A DNA stretch of 64,000 nt from Rhynochetos jubatus (GCA_027574665.1 CM050666.1:5704001-5768000); one strand, 5' to 3'. Shown: positions 35,592-48,500, counted from the first letter of the stretch. The notes: generated by a model from the letters alone, not told the origin. Program-made: numbers and translations.

Positions 35592-38500
35592 GAGCAAGCC
35601 CCACCGAGCATCAGCCAAGGGGCTGGGAGGGAAGGAGTTGGACCAAACACGGTTGCTTTCAATTTCTCCATTTTGTTCATAATTTAAAGGAAAAAAAAAA
35701 AATTCATTTGGAATGAATAGCAGGTTCAGGTAAGAGAGAGCTTACCTTCCCCCTGCCGGCAAGCAGCGAGGCCCTCGCCTTCCCCTTCGCACCATGTGCA
35801 GCCTCTGACCCTCCCTGGGGCATCCAAGAGTAAACTGAGTCCTGGCTGGCTGTGTACTGGGCTGTGGAAAGCTGATGCTAGCGGTCCTGGGCCACATGCC
35901 ACTCTGAGAGAAAGCCATGTGCTGCAAGATCTCTGCCTTTGCTGGGTGGAATACAGTTCCTTAAGCAGGGAAGCAGCTCCTAAAACCAGGCCTGGGTACA
36001 TGTTTTGTCCAGGAGCGCGCAAATGTTGTGGTGCCGTTGGGTGACTGATGACTACGGAGGACGGAGCCTGGCTCAGCATCTCCCTGAACGTGTGCAACAC
36101 GGTGTATGGTACTTGCCTGCATAAAGATACCGAGACTCCAGCTAGCCGCTCAGCCTCTGTGGAGACGTTCCCCTCCTAAGAGTGCAAGCTGTGCCAGGAG
36201 CAGAGGGATTTATCTGGCCTGATTTGCTGCACCAGTTGGGAGAGACTTTCCTAGTCTGACAATTGCAATGTTAGATCCGTCGCAGAGGGATTCTGCTGTA
36301 GCCTGCGAGAGGCTGACGTTGTTAGCGTCTGATCAGATGCACTTGTTTTCTGTATTGATTATGGCTTTTGTTTCCTTTAATATCCTTTTCAAAGGTTTCA
36401 TTTTAAGCCCAGTTCCTTGTTTTGCCCTTTCTAGCAAATGACCTCTCCTTTGGAAGAAGCTGAGAATCAGGTGACCTAGAGAGGAGGTTTGGGACATTTT
36501 CCTTGACCTTCCCAACGGTTAGCTCCCTCCCCACGACTGTGAACAGCCTGTGCCGAGGGGCAGAGCGGAGCAGCCTCGCGCTGCTCCCTGCGAGCTCTCG
36601 TTCCCTGCTGTAGGGACCAGGCCTGCCTGCAGCGGTGAGAAGCGCAGTGGAGTCGGTCAGTGTCTTCGGTTAGCTCGGCCTTTTGCGTATCCAGGCGCTG
36701 TGGCGAGGGGGCAGATGTCCAGCATTTCAGTACTGTAGAGCAAGGTGGTCTGTTGCCCTCCAGAGATCTGCGAGTGAGCAGAACGCTGGAGACAAGGTCA
36801 CCCGTTTCCCCAGGGAGGTTTCTGCAAGAGGCTTCTCTTCCCACGTGCAGAGCCTGTGCCTGCCTGACAGAGGCTGAGCGGGGCGAAAGCCCTCGCTGCG
36901 CCTGCTGATTCGGAGCTGCAGGCCCCCACGAGCTGCCTTCCCACAGTCTGGGCATCTGGCGCGCTGAGCGCTTCTAGCTGGCGGGAGGGAGACGCTCTGT
37001 GTGTTGGAGCAGGATCTGTCCCAGGCACGGTTGGGTCCTTGCGGGTCAGCTTCAGTGCTGGTGAGCTCTGGGCTCACAGAACACGTTACCTCATGCTCTT
37101 GTTCTCAGAAGTGCTCTCTTTACCTGGAGCAGTGGCACTGAGCAGTGCCCTCCTTGCTGCTGCTCCCCCCTGGGCCTGAGTTTTCCCAGCAGTTGTTCTT
37201 GGGCTTGATCCTCTGCAGTGGCTCAGCCTTCCTTTGAGCTGAGAGGGGTCAGCAGAATTCCCTAGTTTCTGGAGAGGAAACCAGAGGAGCAGCCTTCCTG
37301 CTCTGCTGGGCCCAAGCAGTTGAATGAAGCCTTCGCTTCCTGCGACCCCTCAAGCTGGGGTAGGAGCTGCCAGCTCACTAGCTCCAGAATGGGAGCTGGG
37401 GGAGGTGTCAGAGCACTGCTCCCTGCGGCAGTGCGCCGATCCTTGCCTTTGTGATCGCACGCATCGCTGCTGTAGGCCTGACCCTAACTCTGTGTCTGAG
37501 CTAAAAAAGCAAGCAGTAGGGCCTTAATTACCTTCTCCAATTGCACAAGTGGTAACAGCTCACTGGGGAGAAGCGAGAGGGTCCCTGCCACAGTGGAAGG
37601 AGAAGACAGGCTTTAGAGAGAGCAGATCTTAAGAACAAACCTTAGGATGAAAAGGTTCTGCTACGTCTTCTAGCTGCTGTTAAAAATCCTAGTGCTTATA
37701 AAACTCTTACAAAAATTGAGTTCTGTTTGGTGATGGTGCCTGCAGAGGTTCTCCAGCGTTTTTGGGGTTGCTTTAACTGGAGCACAGAGACATTTAGATC
37801 TTTATCAGTTTTGAGCAGCGTGAACTGCACTGATTTGTTAAGCAAAGAACCTGGGCTTGGAAGCAGGCTGCTCTGTAAGGAGCTGTTCTCCTCCAGGCCT
37901 TTCAGGTTGTATTTTATCTGAGCATCCTTGAAGCAAGGAATCACTGGCTTCCTGTGGCTCACCCAGTAATCTCTGCACCTTGCCTAGCATGAGAAGAGGG
38001 GTGTGCATTTAGGTGTGCGAAAGTCAGAGACAAGTGTTGTAGGATAGGTTATCCCTGCCTCTCCTGGCAGCCAAGACACCCGTTTGGTGCCGTCACCCGC
38101 CCCAAGCCACAGCCGGCCCAGGGTGTGTGAGCTGTTGTGTTCCAGTTGCTCAGTTCAAATGAATTTGTCTTATTTGAATGAGAAAAGGGAGGAGGACTCG
38201 TTCATCCTCCATGGCTTCAATTTAATAGTTTTGGCTCTGGTTTTACGCATTTTTGTCACTACAAAGCTGGTGTCTGGGTGGTTGGGGAGTTCCTGACCCT
38301 ATTACGGTGCTACGACCAGTTTTCCTTGTTGATCCATCCCCTCCCGACAGGTTTGCCTCAGAAAACCTTCAAAGGAAGCATGTTTGGTACACGGGAGGGT
38401 GGTAGGGGGTAACCAGTCAGCCCCTCGCTGGGAATGGCGTACTCAGGCTGGCTCCCCTTGCCATCCCTGTCTGGCACCTGCAAGCCAGACAGATGGGTAT

Positions 38501-39019
38501 AATGAGGTACCTGGTCAGGGAGAGGAGAAGTTTGGATTGGCAGTAGCCCTCCAGCACGGGTGTTTGCGGGAATATCCAAGACGTTTAACTGAGAGCGGTT
38601 AGAGACGAGCCTGTCCGTGCTTTGTGCCTCCAGCCAGCAGCAGGCAGGGGAAGCCTGTGTCCTTGTGCAGCAGCGTGGGGAGCTGGGTCAGAACAGACCC
38701 TGGCTTGATTCGTGCAGCGGTTGTGTAGTCGGGGCAGATAAGGCAATTTTAATAAAGCTTCCACTTAGTAAAGGGAAGATGGCACCATCGATCATGTCTT
38801 GGGCCTGGATCCAGCCTCAGAGTACTGGTTCCAAAGCCTATTTAAATTACCCCGTATCAGCCCCTCCTTTGGTACCTTTAAACCAGGCCGTTTTCCTCTT
38901 CTGTGTGTGTCTTCTGTGACTATAACAACAGCTCTGACCCTTCTGTGTGTCCCAGGTGGCAGTGAGCAGAAAGCCAAATGAATTCCCTTCTCTTTTTGGT
39001 GCCTTTGTCTCAGGCTTTG

Positions 39020-39025
39020 AATAAA
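39020..39025 (+). promoter_or_regulatory. MLEC: Candidate poly(A) signal for MLEC
   Basis: AATAAA followed within 25-60 bases by long T runs, a good downstream element. Confidence 0.45.
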
Positions 39026-41307
39026 AGTCTCTTTGAAGAAGCTTCTTTTTTTTTTTAAGGAGCTTCTGAGTTGTTTTTTTCTTTTTCCCCAAGGGACAGG
39101 CATTCCCTGCCCTTGTGACCAGCTGGGGGCTGTCTTACTGTCCCTGGATGCCAGCTCTGGAGGTCACAGCTGAAGCAGAGAACTGTGAGCGAGTGTCTTT
39201 GGTTCCAGCCCCTGAGGTCAGTGGAAAGAAAGCCTAGCAGGGGATAGAAGATCTGGAAGAGCTCCTTCAGGTCTGGTCTCCCTTGGAAATCTCCCGAAGG
39301 CAGGATGAAGACCTTCCAGACAGTCTGGTGCCTGCGTGTCTGCAGTTCAGAGCCGAGTGAGTCACGGCTAGGCCCTGGTGTGGTGCTTCTGGGTGCAGAG
39401 TGGGGCCTGGGGGGTCCTGGCCCCCAACTCGCTTGCCGAGGGCTTGCCCTGCACTGCTTGGGTCTGAACAGAGAGCAGACCTGTGCTTTGTCCCGTGGCC
39501 TTCCTTTAGGTTGAAATGGGATTGAGACAGCCAGGGAAATGGCTTGATACGGGAAGTCTGGGCTGAACAGGCCTATCTGATGGAGAGCAGCAGGAGGAGG
39601 GAGGGTACCAGGAGAGCAGCTTCAGCCCTTGATGTGAGACAGGCTCTGAGCAGCTGTGAAGTACCAAGTGTTTCAGGCTCTGGTGCTCAAGTGTGGAGAG
39701 ATCTGTCTGCTTCTTGCACTTAGGTGGGGGGAGGGAAATAGCCTTGCTGAGAATCCAAGGGAAATGGGAGCAGGGCCAGCACTGAGCTAATTTACCTACT
39801 GGCGCTTCTGCGTCTCCACAACAAATGCCAAAGTCTAATACAATTCAAGGATGCTTTTTTAATGTCAGCCTGGTTCCACCAGTCTGTCTTCACTAGCTAG
39901 TCCCAAATAGGCTCCGACAAGTATTCTCAGCGGCACAGACAACACCAGGCTGGAGCTGTGACGGCTCAGAAACGTGGTTACACGAATAGGCCTCCTGTGC
40001 CGTACCCCTGCTTCGCACGCTGCCCAGCGGGGCTGAGTCACGTGCGTTTCACCTTGGATCCGAACGGATTTGTCCCTGGAGTATAGTAGTGACCGTATCG
40101 TGCTGGGATGGACGGGAGAGGTGAAAGCAGGTCCATGTCTTCCGGGACTCTGGCTTGCTCAGAGTTTATTGCTGTATATTAAATACTATTTTTGGAGATT
40201 GGGAGGGGGGGAGGGATGTGGCTGTGCTGTCCCCAGTCTGATCAGTGGGAAGCTACTGCAGGTCATTGATAGGTTTTGATTTCCACCCCGCCCCCTCCTT
40301 GAAAAAAAGTGCTTTATTTAAAAAAAAAAAAAAAGAGGAAAATATCAATGAAACAAGTGCTTTCCTCCCTCCTAAAAACAGTGCTGGCCGACTAGAAAAT
40401 GGGAATAAGCTTTTGCAAACATCAAAGGTCTCTCCTAAAGAGTTTGTGTGATGGAGATTTCAAGGCAAGGGGCAAAGTACACCTTGAACCAGTGTAACTG
40501 GGGAGAGCGTGAGTCTAGGAAATGCAGGATCTCTGCCCTGGAGTGGTTCCCAGTCACACGTTGTGGGGGCGTGCTTGCCTGTTCTGTCCCCCTACGACAG
40601 TTCCTGAGCTGGGGCGCTGGACTGAAACAGTGTCTGGAAAATGGTTGGCAAGTGGGGGCTTGGTGTGTTGAGGGCTTTCCCACCTGGGAAGCAGCCAGGT
40701 TGGCAAAGCAGCCCCGGAGACCGAGAGAGCAGAGGCAGGATTTGTGCTTCGTGCCAGGAGGCAGTGGCCAGGGCTGCAAGATGCTGGGCAGGTGACAGTG
40801 ACGTTTGGGTCCCTTCATCGTAGCAGCTTTTAGCGTTGGCAGATGGTCCCGCCGCTTCGCAGTGCCAGTCTGTGTCGGCTGGGACACGTGGGAGCGACCT
40901 GTGTGTATTAAGGGCACGGCAAACTACTTGAAGCTGCAGGTCTGAGTTGTCTGTAAAGGCTGAAGCAGTGTGAGGGGAGATCTCCAGCTGTACTTGTCAC
41001 CGGGACAAGGGGGTTTTAAGGAGGATTTTTTATTTTACTTTCCATTGCTTTGTGTTACAAGGACTTGCAGTGACATTTCTTTGTTTTGCAGCAAGCTTGG
41101 GCCCTGGGTGAAAAGCACAGATACCTATTTCTGATGGCATTGGCTTTGCAGGGACTAGTGTGGGGGAAAAGACGGGTGTGGGGGTGGGTTATTTTATTTT
41201 TGGTACACGGTAGCGGTTTTATTTTTTAATTTCCCCAGGATGTTTGGTTGAGGGAATGTTCTGAAATCTACTGCCTGGCAGTTTCAACCAGCAGTGTGTT
41301 AAAGGAA

Positions 41308-41313
41308 AATAAA
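41308..41313 (+). promoter_or_regulatory. MLEC: Candidate distal poly(A) signal for MLEC
   Basis: AATAAA followed by a GT/T-rich stretch (about 41320-41355), shortly before GC content rises toward UNC119B. Confidence 0.45.
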
Positions 41314-41569
41314 CAAAATTATATTGTCTCTTGGGTGAGGTGGTCCCTCTTTTCTAGTGGGAGGAGGGGGTGGGGGAGCCCCCTCTGCCTTACAGCTCAC
41401 GGTGCGGGAGGCCGAGGCTGCCCGCGCTGCGCAGGGGACTGCAGGCCGCTGCCCAGGCGCAGCGTAACACCCACCGATGCTGCAGCCCAGAGCCTCTCCC
41501 CGCCGCTGCCGGCCTCTGGTGCAGCTCCCGGAGTCTCTTGCCGGTTGTTTCGAGCGGTGAAGCGCAAGT

Positions 41570-41743
41570 TTAACGGTGCAGCATCCTCTTGAACGTGCTG
41601 ATGCGGACCTTGTTGCTTCTGGCGCAGGCCAGGAACACCAAGATGCAGCCTGCCTTCTGGGGCTCTGAAAGCTGCCCCGGCGTGCGGCAGAGGCCGTCAG
41701 GAGGGGCCGTACCTGGAGCAGAGAGCGCGGCACCTTCCTCCTC
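41570..41743 (-). other. Coding-like open stretch, no start codon
   Basis: 57 codons open between an upstream TAG and a terminal TAA, with a strong bias for C/G at third positions in its last 29 codons (the part ending RISTFKRMLHR). There is no early Met and no convincing acceptor before it. No family was recognised. It may be a chance frame or a terminal exon or relic on the minus strand. Confidence 0.2.
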
Positions 41744-42650
41744 CTAGTTGCCTGCTCTTGGGGGCCAAGGGACCCTGGCCCTGTGCGGAGCAGCCGCTCT
41801 TCCAGGCTGCCCGGGTCTGTGGCCTGGCCTTCCTAGGGTACAGGATGGAGGAGCCAGACCCTGTGCAGCGATTTGGGAGCGCTGGCGTGGGCAGGCTTGT
41901 TTGAAACAGCATTTGGTTGGCAGTGGCGAACGTCACTAACCACGGCTCGAAATCGGTTTCCAGCCGTCCCGAGCGTGTTGCGTCTGGAAAGAGGACGCGG
42001 ATGTTTCTTGCTCTTGCCCCGGTTCCCTGGCGGGCGGGAGGTGACTTAGCAGCGCTGAGTGCCTGCTGCAGGCTGGTGGGCCGCCCCTTGCGGGAAGAAA
42101 GGCGTCCTTTGCTCGGCGTGATGCTCCCCCCCTCCCCGTCCCTCCCGCCGGGCTCGGGAGACTCGTCCGACACCTGCCCCGGTTGCGCGGTCGGGTACGG
42201 GCGGTCCCTGGGCGACCCTCCTCGGGGACACGGTCCCGTCACTGCCCCTGCCCCGATCCGGGTGCCAGCTCCTGGGGGACAGCAGCCGGGCTGTCCCCCG
42301 GCCGGGCCAGCGCCATGGCATCCCCGTGCTGACACCGCGCCAGCTCCCGGCTGCTTCCCGCAGTGCTCCCCACGCTCCCTGGCAGAGCGGGGCTCTCGGG
42401 GGGACACCCGCTCCCCGGAATTACCCGCCGCGCTGCTGCCTGACTTCATTAACGGGAGCCCCAGGTGCCCCCGCGGTGCGGCGAGGGGGTGATCCCCGGC
42501 TTCCTGGGGGGGGGCAGCTGGGATCGGGGGGGTTGTTGGGACTCTGTTTCTCACGGGTAACTCCCGGCTTTCCAACCCGGCCTGCCCCGCTGCCATCCGC
42601 CCGCGGTGCTCGGTGCCGGGGCTGTGCGGGCGGCGGGCCCGGCCCCCCGC

Positions 42651-42663
42651 GTTGCCAGGCAGC
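42651..42663. promoter_or_regulatory. UNC119B: X-box-like RFX site
   Basis: GTTGCCAGGCAGC: a perfect left half site, a 1-bp spacer and a right half site with one mismatch. It lies about 90 bases before the start codon of a ciliary trafficking gene. Confidence 0.5.
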
Positions 42664-42726
42664 GCCCGCGCCCTCTGACCCGCCGGGCCCCGCCCCCGGC
42701 TCCCATAGCTACCGGGGGAGGCGGCG

Positions 42727-42736
42727 GCCATCTTGG
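42727..42736 (-). promoter_or_regulatory. UNC119B: YY1 motif
   Basis: GCCATCTTGG on the plus strand is the reverse of CCAAGATGGC, the YY1 core. Its position 14-23 bases before the start codon is typical for YY1 sites in 5'UTRs of CpG-island genes. Confidence 0.6.
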
Positions 42737-42749
42737 CGGCGGCGGGGCC

Positions 42750-42948
42750 ATGAGCGGCTCGAAGGCGCGGGCGGCGGCGGGGCCGGAGAAGAAGCCGCCG
42801 CCGGGGACCGGGGGGGCGCTCAGCCGCCTGCGGGGCCGCCGAGGTTCGGCCGACGCGGCGCCGCGCCCGCCGTGGACAGAGTCCGAGCTGCTGGCGCTGG
42901 AGACCGTCCGGCCCGAGCACGTCCTGGGGCTGTGCCGGGTGACGGAGA
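42750..42948 (+). CDS. UNC119B: UNC119B exon 1
   Basis: Encodes the head and [20 protein letters not shown]. It ends after the first base of the Asn codon at donor GTGAGT. Confidence 0.94.
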
Positions 42949-45549
42949 GTGAGTGCGGGCCGGGCACGGGGCGCCTGGGGCCGGCGGCGCTCGGCCGCGG
43001 ATCGGCGGGCTCCCGGGGCCGGGGCGGAGGGGGCTGCGCAGCCGGGGCCGCCGGGCCGGGCCGTGCCCCGAGGGGGCGGCGGGGGCCGGAGCTGCCCGCC
43101 GGGCCGCCGGCCTTGGAAGCGGCCGAGGGGGGTGTGGGTTGGCCGGGCCGGCTGCAGCGGCGCCGTGTGCGCCTGCCCTCAGCTCGGTCGGGCTTCCAGA
43201 AAGTTTGGGTTCGGTTGGTTTGGGGGTTGGTTTTTTCTCTGGGCCGCCGATCGCTGCTCCTCTGCCCCGCTCTGCTACCTGGCACCCCCGCGCCTTTGTT
43301 TCTTCTGGCCTCGGTTTCGTGCCGCTTCCGTGGAGCTTGTGCAGGGCAGCGTGCCGTACGCACCTTAGCGGGCTGGGGCTGAAGAAACGGTTCCTTTGGT
43401 GGCCGCTCGGAGATCTTCTGAAATACTACCCTGACTTCTCCCTCTCTCCCAGATTATTTATGCAGACCCGAGGACAACATCTACAACATTGACTTCACCA
43501 GGTTTAAGATCCGGGACCTTGAAACCGGGACGGTGCTGTTTGAGATTGCAAAGCCATCTGCTTCAGGTAGGTCGTGCTGACGCTGCGGGGAGGCTGGAGA
43601 GACTCCGGAGAGCGGAGAAGTTGCAACGCAGGACCCGTGCAAACCAAGAGGAGGGTCCTTCCCTACGTCCTGGTGACTCAATTCCTCTCCGTTAAGGATA
43701 GGGCTGGTTTGCCGCTGCTGGGACGCTTACTGTCATAAAAACGTGAAGGGATGGGGGAGTGCTGTCAGCTGCAAATCCCCCCTTGTTGGCTGTTGGGGTA
43801 CAGCGTTTCTCTCGTGTGCTTTGCTGGCTGCGCGGGGGGGTGTCCTGTGATGTCGAGGGTGGTTTCAGCTCCTGTGCCATCTGTCATAGCAAGTCTTTAT
43901 TACTTGGTGCCAGTACCAGTCTCAGACCAGTTAGTAAACGCCTTTTCCTTCAGCGGCTAAGGAATGGCCGGCTTGTCCCGATACACCCGCGGCCGGTGTT
44001 ACCCTGCGTGTGCGCTCTTAGCAGAATGACTGAGCTGGTGTGTTTTCTAGAGCAAGATGATGAGGATGAAGATGACAGCAGTGAACTGGACGCTAGCGCA
44101 GGCCGCTTTGTTCGTTACCAGTTCACCCCAGCATTTCTCCGTCTTCGGACCGTTGGTGCAACGTGAGTACGAGTTCACAGGAAGGAGGGACAGTCAGGTG
44201 TTTGCAAAGTGTCACTTGACGGTTTACAGCAAAACCGAGGCAAAGACTAGTGAGAACATACCTTGCACTGTAAATACCAAAGTTTCTGGCTTCTTGTGTA
44301 GCCTGGGGTCCAAGGCTCTTTTCTTCCCCACAGGAAGAGGGGTGAGTCATCTTAACTGGTTGGGGTTTTTTTCCTGCTTTCTGCATACAGAGTGGAATTC
44401 ACAGTGGGAGAAAAGCCAGTGTCAAACTTTCGAATGATTGAGAGGCATTACTTCCGAGATCGCTTGCTGAAGAACTTTGACTTTGATTTCGGCTTCTGCA
44501 TCCCCAGTAGCAGGAACACGTGTGAACACATCTATGAGTTCCCCCAGCTCTCAGAAGACCTTAGTAAGTATCTCCCACACTTCAGTCGTGTTTTGTTTGT
44601 GCGTGTGCATATGCTCATTTTTTCCCTCTCTGCTTGTGAAAGAAGTGACTGGGATGGGGTGGGGGGCAGGAATAAATAGATACAGGTTCCTGGTGTAAGC
44701 TGTGTGTAATCTTGACTGAATTACAGACTTGTGCTGCAAATTCTCCTGCTTTGAAAATGAAAGGAGAAGACGACCAGTGTCAAGTCACAGGCTGCAGGAA
44801 CTGGTCGGCCCCAGGGCTGACGTGCCTGATGCCAGACAGTGTAGCCCAGGAGATAACACCACCCTGAAAAAGGGTTCTCTTAGTAGCCACCTATCTGTTT
44901 TCAGCACTTGTCTGTTCGGGCTTGAGCCTCCCGCTTTGGAGCAGGGCTGGCTCTTCTCTGAGGGCTGTTTTTGAGCCTGCCAAGATCCCTGCAAATACAC
45001 ATTGCGCAGGGTATGTTTGACCTCAGGGGGTGGATAGAGCAGGCGCGCGTGGGCCCTTCCGTGCCCGCCACGGTGCGGGAGGAGGCGCAGAATTTGTACC
45101 CCGCCTGTGTACGTGTGCCACCGCTTTTTCGTTTGCGGATTGCTACCTCTGTGCTTACGGACGTGCCTGCTGCTCTGCTCGAGGGGTGGCTCTGGCAGTT
45201 TCTAAGGTCGTCTCGTGTGAGACTACTCGGTCCCCCTTTGTTGGCTTTTGGCAGCACTTCTCCTGTGAATAGGAAGGGGCAGGCCAGGGGTTTTGAAGTA
45301 TGCTCAGTTTGCTTCTCTTACTTGGGTAGGGCAGAGCATCAGCCTGGTGAATCCAGCAGAGTCCTTTTCACTCGGGCTGTGCTGTCCAGTGGAGGGCGGC
45401 CGGCTTCTGAATGTAACTGGGCTTTCTCTTTCACAGTCCGACTGATGGTTGAAAACCCATACGAGACCCGCTCAGACAGCTTTTACTTTGTGGACAACAA
45501 GTTGATTATGCACAACAAGGCCGACTATGCTTACAATGGAGGGCAGTAA
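42750..45549 (+). CDS. UNC119B: UNC119B lipid-binding chaperone
   Basis: Cytosolic carrier that binds N-myristoylated cargo (known example NPHP3) and releases it in the cilium under ARL3-GTP control. Exons: 42750-42948, 43453-43566, 44051-44162, 44391-44563, 45437-45549; 236 aa against 251 in human as I recall. Residues 1-60 are a low-complexity basic/Ala/Pro head ([15 protein letters not shown]...). The PDE-delta-like beta-sandwich starts near [19 protein letters not shown] and ends with the family C-terminus [12 protein letters not shown]. An acidic insert ([14 protein letters not shown], from about residue 105) precedes [20 protein letters not shown]. The divergent head and longer acidic insert identify UNC119B rather than UNC119, and the neighbours agree. 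The start fits the family MSGS and lies directly after the YY1 site. Confidence 0.97.
43453..43566 (+). CDS. UNC119B: UNC119B exon 2
   Basis: [20 protein letters not shown] through [11 protein letters not shown]; phase 1 on both sides. Confidence 0.96.
44051..44162 (+). CDS. UNC119B: UNC119B exon 3
   Basis: Acidic insert and [19 protein letters not shown]; ends in phase 2 at donor GTGAGT. The following intron is only 228 bases. Confidence 0.96.
44391..44563 (+). CDS. UNC119B: UNC119B exon 4
   Basis: [20 protein letters not shown] through [14 protein letters not shown]; donor GTAAGT. It contains much of the lipid pocket. Confidence 0.97.
45437..45549 (+). CDS. UNC119B: UNC119B exon 5, stop
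   Basis: [20 protein letters not shown] through ADYAYNGGQ, then TAA. Confidence 0.97.
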
Positions 45550-48500
45550 TCGTTCTGTCTCCACTGGATGCTGTGATGCTGTTACTGTTCCACATGTCCA
45601 GGAGCGGACCGGAGTTGCTGTCTCGTGCAGCAAGGCTTCTTGCCAAACCTTTTCACCTTGCACGAGGCTGAAAACATGAAGCAAGGACGACAGCTCGTGA
45701 GAGTTAAAGGAAATCTCCCTGCGACACTTCTCTGTCAGACACCCAACGGATCCTGCTTCTCATTCTCTGTTTCCGGTACCTTCTGGTACCTTGATCAGGT
45801 CACGGATCAGAGGCACCTTTAGAAAACGATTGCTGTTACCGACGTTATAGCTAGGTTGCACTCTTAGTGCTTCTGATGTTTCACCTTTTGGGTGACTACC
45901 CTCTTTCAAGAGGTCAGATTGTTTGGGTAACCTCTTTCTTAGCAGGAAAATTTTCCCCCTTCAGGTAGCCAGTGACGCCTGAAGAGCAGATCTCTTCTTC
46001 AGTTGGATAGATCGTCTCTTCAGTGCACAGTGGTTTAGTTTGTAGCATGGCTGAGATTGCTTTTTAGGGTGCATCCCAATATTCTCCAGTGAGAAGGATA
46101 AAGTAAGAAACTAATTCTGAGCGATGCAGGAATCTTCCTTCTGCCTCCAGGGGCTTGAGCTGCCCCTGAGGACAGTTCAATCTGTGTCTTGCCGGGGGTG
46201 AGAGATGGGGGAAAACAGGGGCTTTATCCAGGTTGGTCATCAAGGCAGTCTGATAGCAGTTCTGTTTGAGGTCTTCTGAGCAAATTGTTGAATTTTGGAG
46301 CTCAGGGATCAATCTTAGAGCTAAAGTTTATCTCACTGTGTTTCCCATTTCTCCTGCTTCCCTTTGTGTAGGAATTTTGGCTCTTGCTACGGAATGTATT
46401 GCTTTTTAGACCGACAGCACGTTGTCAGTCTAGTGGGGCTTAGAGGAAAAAGGGATAATGTGGAAAATCACTTGAAAAACGTGTAGGAAGCAGAGCTTCC
46501 TAGGCTTCAATCTCTATGCTTGTAAACCTGAATGATCTCTCAGAGATGCTGGAAGGGGAGAGCTGGCGGTGGTACCGGCTCATGTACTTTGTTTCGGTTG
46601 AGGTGTTAGTAGCCAAAAGCTTCCCGGGTCAGATCACTCAGTGTTAGAGTAGGGTTCTTACAAAGTGAGGATTTACATGATTCTTTGAGTTCCAATCGCT
46701 GCTTTGCCTACTCAGCTGCTTATTTATGGTTTGGGAAGGTCTCCTGCCAGGGTAGAAGATCCTGTCCCCTCGCTGGGCTGGTCAGTTGTCTCCTACATGT
46801 GAAAGTTAGGTTGTGTCTAGTCTAGACATCTGCTAGTGTTAGTTCCAGTTGTTCCTTGAGACAGTCGAAACCTAACTCCTTGGTGGATACAGCTGGTTAG
46901 CTGGTCAGTAAGATTCAGCGTAGTTTATGTTTCAGGATTACGTGCGGTGGGCATCGCAGCCTGGAGCCTGTAAACGTGCAGGCAGCAGTCGGAAACCACT
47001 GCCTGTACCCCGCAGATGAATGATACTACCTTTGGTGCAGGAGATCAGCTGGCATCCGGGTAAGCAGTGAGAGTATGTGGGGTGGCAGCCACGAAAGAAT
47101 CTCCAGCTCTTGGGAAGACACTTAATTACGATTAACCGCAACAAATGACCTGTTCTGGGTGGAGCATTAATCAGGAGCAGCCACAACAAATGCCTTGGGA
47201 ATGCGGAGGGGCAGGGTTTGCGCGGTTGGAAGATGAAAAGTTCTGCTGCCATCAGTCCCCTCCAGCGTCTCCACAGGCACCGGGGCAACCCTGTTTAGTT
47301 ACTTCAGAATTAGTTCAAGCTGCTCGTGAGGTGGAGCTGGAGATGCCTCCTGCAGCGAGTGTCTTTGGAAGGCCTCGTGCCAGCGAGGCGGGAAACGTCT
47401 GTTTTGCTGGAAGGTACTTGTGACAAGGCAGAACTGCCCAGAAGTGAGTGTTTCATCCTGAGGTGTTCCCAGACGCTCAGGATAGTGCCTGACGAGCCCG
47501 CTAGTCACGCCCTGGGAAATGTTAGCGTACTGAGCTGAATTTGTATGTAGTATAAATCAAGGTGCCTTTAAATGTTACTTTAATCACGTTTTCTGTACGA
47601 AGCCACCTCTTGCTTTCCTTACGAGTGTGATGCTTCCCATCTCTTTCCTCTGTCACTGTGTAAAGGTTCTTAAAACCCGGGTGAAGTGTTGCCAGAGTGA
47701 GCAGCGGGACTGACCGCGTGGGAGCGGTTTGTAGCAGTCAGCGCTGCACGGTCGGGGTGATGTCGGGGTGTGGGTGCCATCTAGCCGCTGCTTTGCGACT
47801 GACAGCAGGAAAACGCTCTGCCAGATGTAAGCGAGGCGTTTGATGCTTACAGGAAAGTGGATTCCTTGTCTCTAGTTGTTACCTCTGCCAGCAGTGATGA
47901 GAAAAAGGTGTTGAAGCAGTTGCTGTCCCGCTGGTGAAGGTATCGGCTGCTCAGCAATAAGAAAAGGAAACCTGGAGGAAAATCGCAAGGCTTGCAGCGC
48001 TAGCACCCCTCACTTGGTAGCTGAATTTGTTTGCTTTGCCAAATTAGGTGGTCTTTGCCCAAAAAGCATGCTGCAAGAAAGAAAAAAAGTCCCTACAAGA
48101 GGGCAAGCCAGCAGTGAAAAAGCTGACTGTAATTCAGGAATTCAGGGATTTGCAAACGCCTGCCCCCACTGCAGCCCCTTCCCTAAGTTCCTTTTCCCTC
48201 AGATGCTTTCTGTGGAGTGTCTTCTCTGTGTGGCAGGGATGTCTTTGGTAAACGTGGTTTAACAGAGCATCTTCCTTCTGGATTGTGTGCTCTGGCACTT
48301 CAGTGAGAGGTCAGAGCTCCTCGGCAGATACTCCTATGGGATCTCCTTGTTGGGTGGATGGCTTGTCCTAGCCAGGTGCCGAGTGCAAGGGAGATGTTTT
48401 CAGTGTCAGCTGAGGTGTGAGCGAGGGAAAGTGCGCAGCCAGCTTCTCTCAGGCTGTGTGCTGAGCTGGAAGGAGAGAAGAGGAGTTGGGATCATGCTGT

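Larger units (their letters stand above)
35592..41330 (+). other. MLEC: Probable long MLEC 3'UTR and intergenic DNA
   Basis: Non-coding stretch between the MLEC stop and the UNC119B CpG island. Three canonical AATAAA signals occur, at 38751, 39020 and 41308; the last two are followed by T- or GT-rich sequence. MLEC is known for a long 3'UTR, so use of any of them is plausible. 40320-40334 is a poly(A) tract. No other gene was recognised. Confidence 0.5.
42040..43400 (+). promoter_or_regulatory. UNC119B: CpG-island promoter of UNC119B
   Basis: Very high CpG density covers the region before and through coding exon 1. It includes an X-box-like element (42651) and a YY1 motif (42727) just upstream of the start codon. 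Long minus-strand frames across it are composition shadows. Confidence 0.85.

Noticed and set aside
41697-42920. 407-codon minus-strand frame opposite UNC119B exon 1
   Set aside because: CpG-island shadow without domain similarity; it lies antisense to a proven coding exon.
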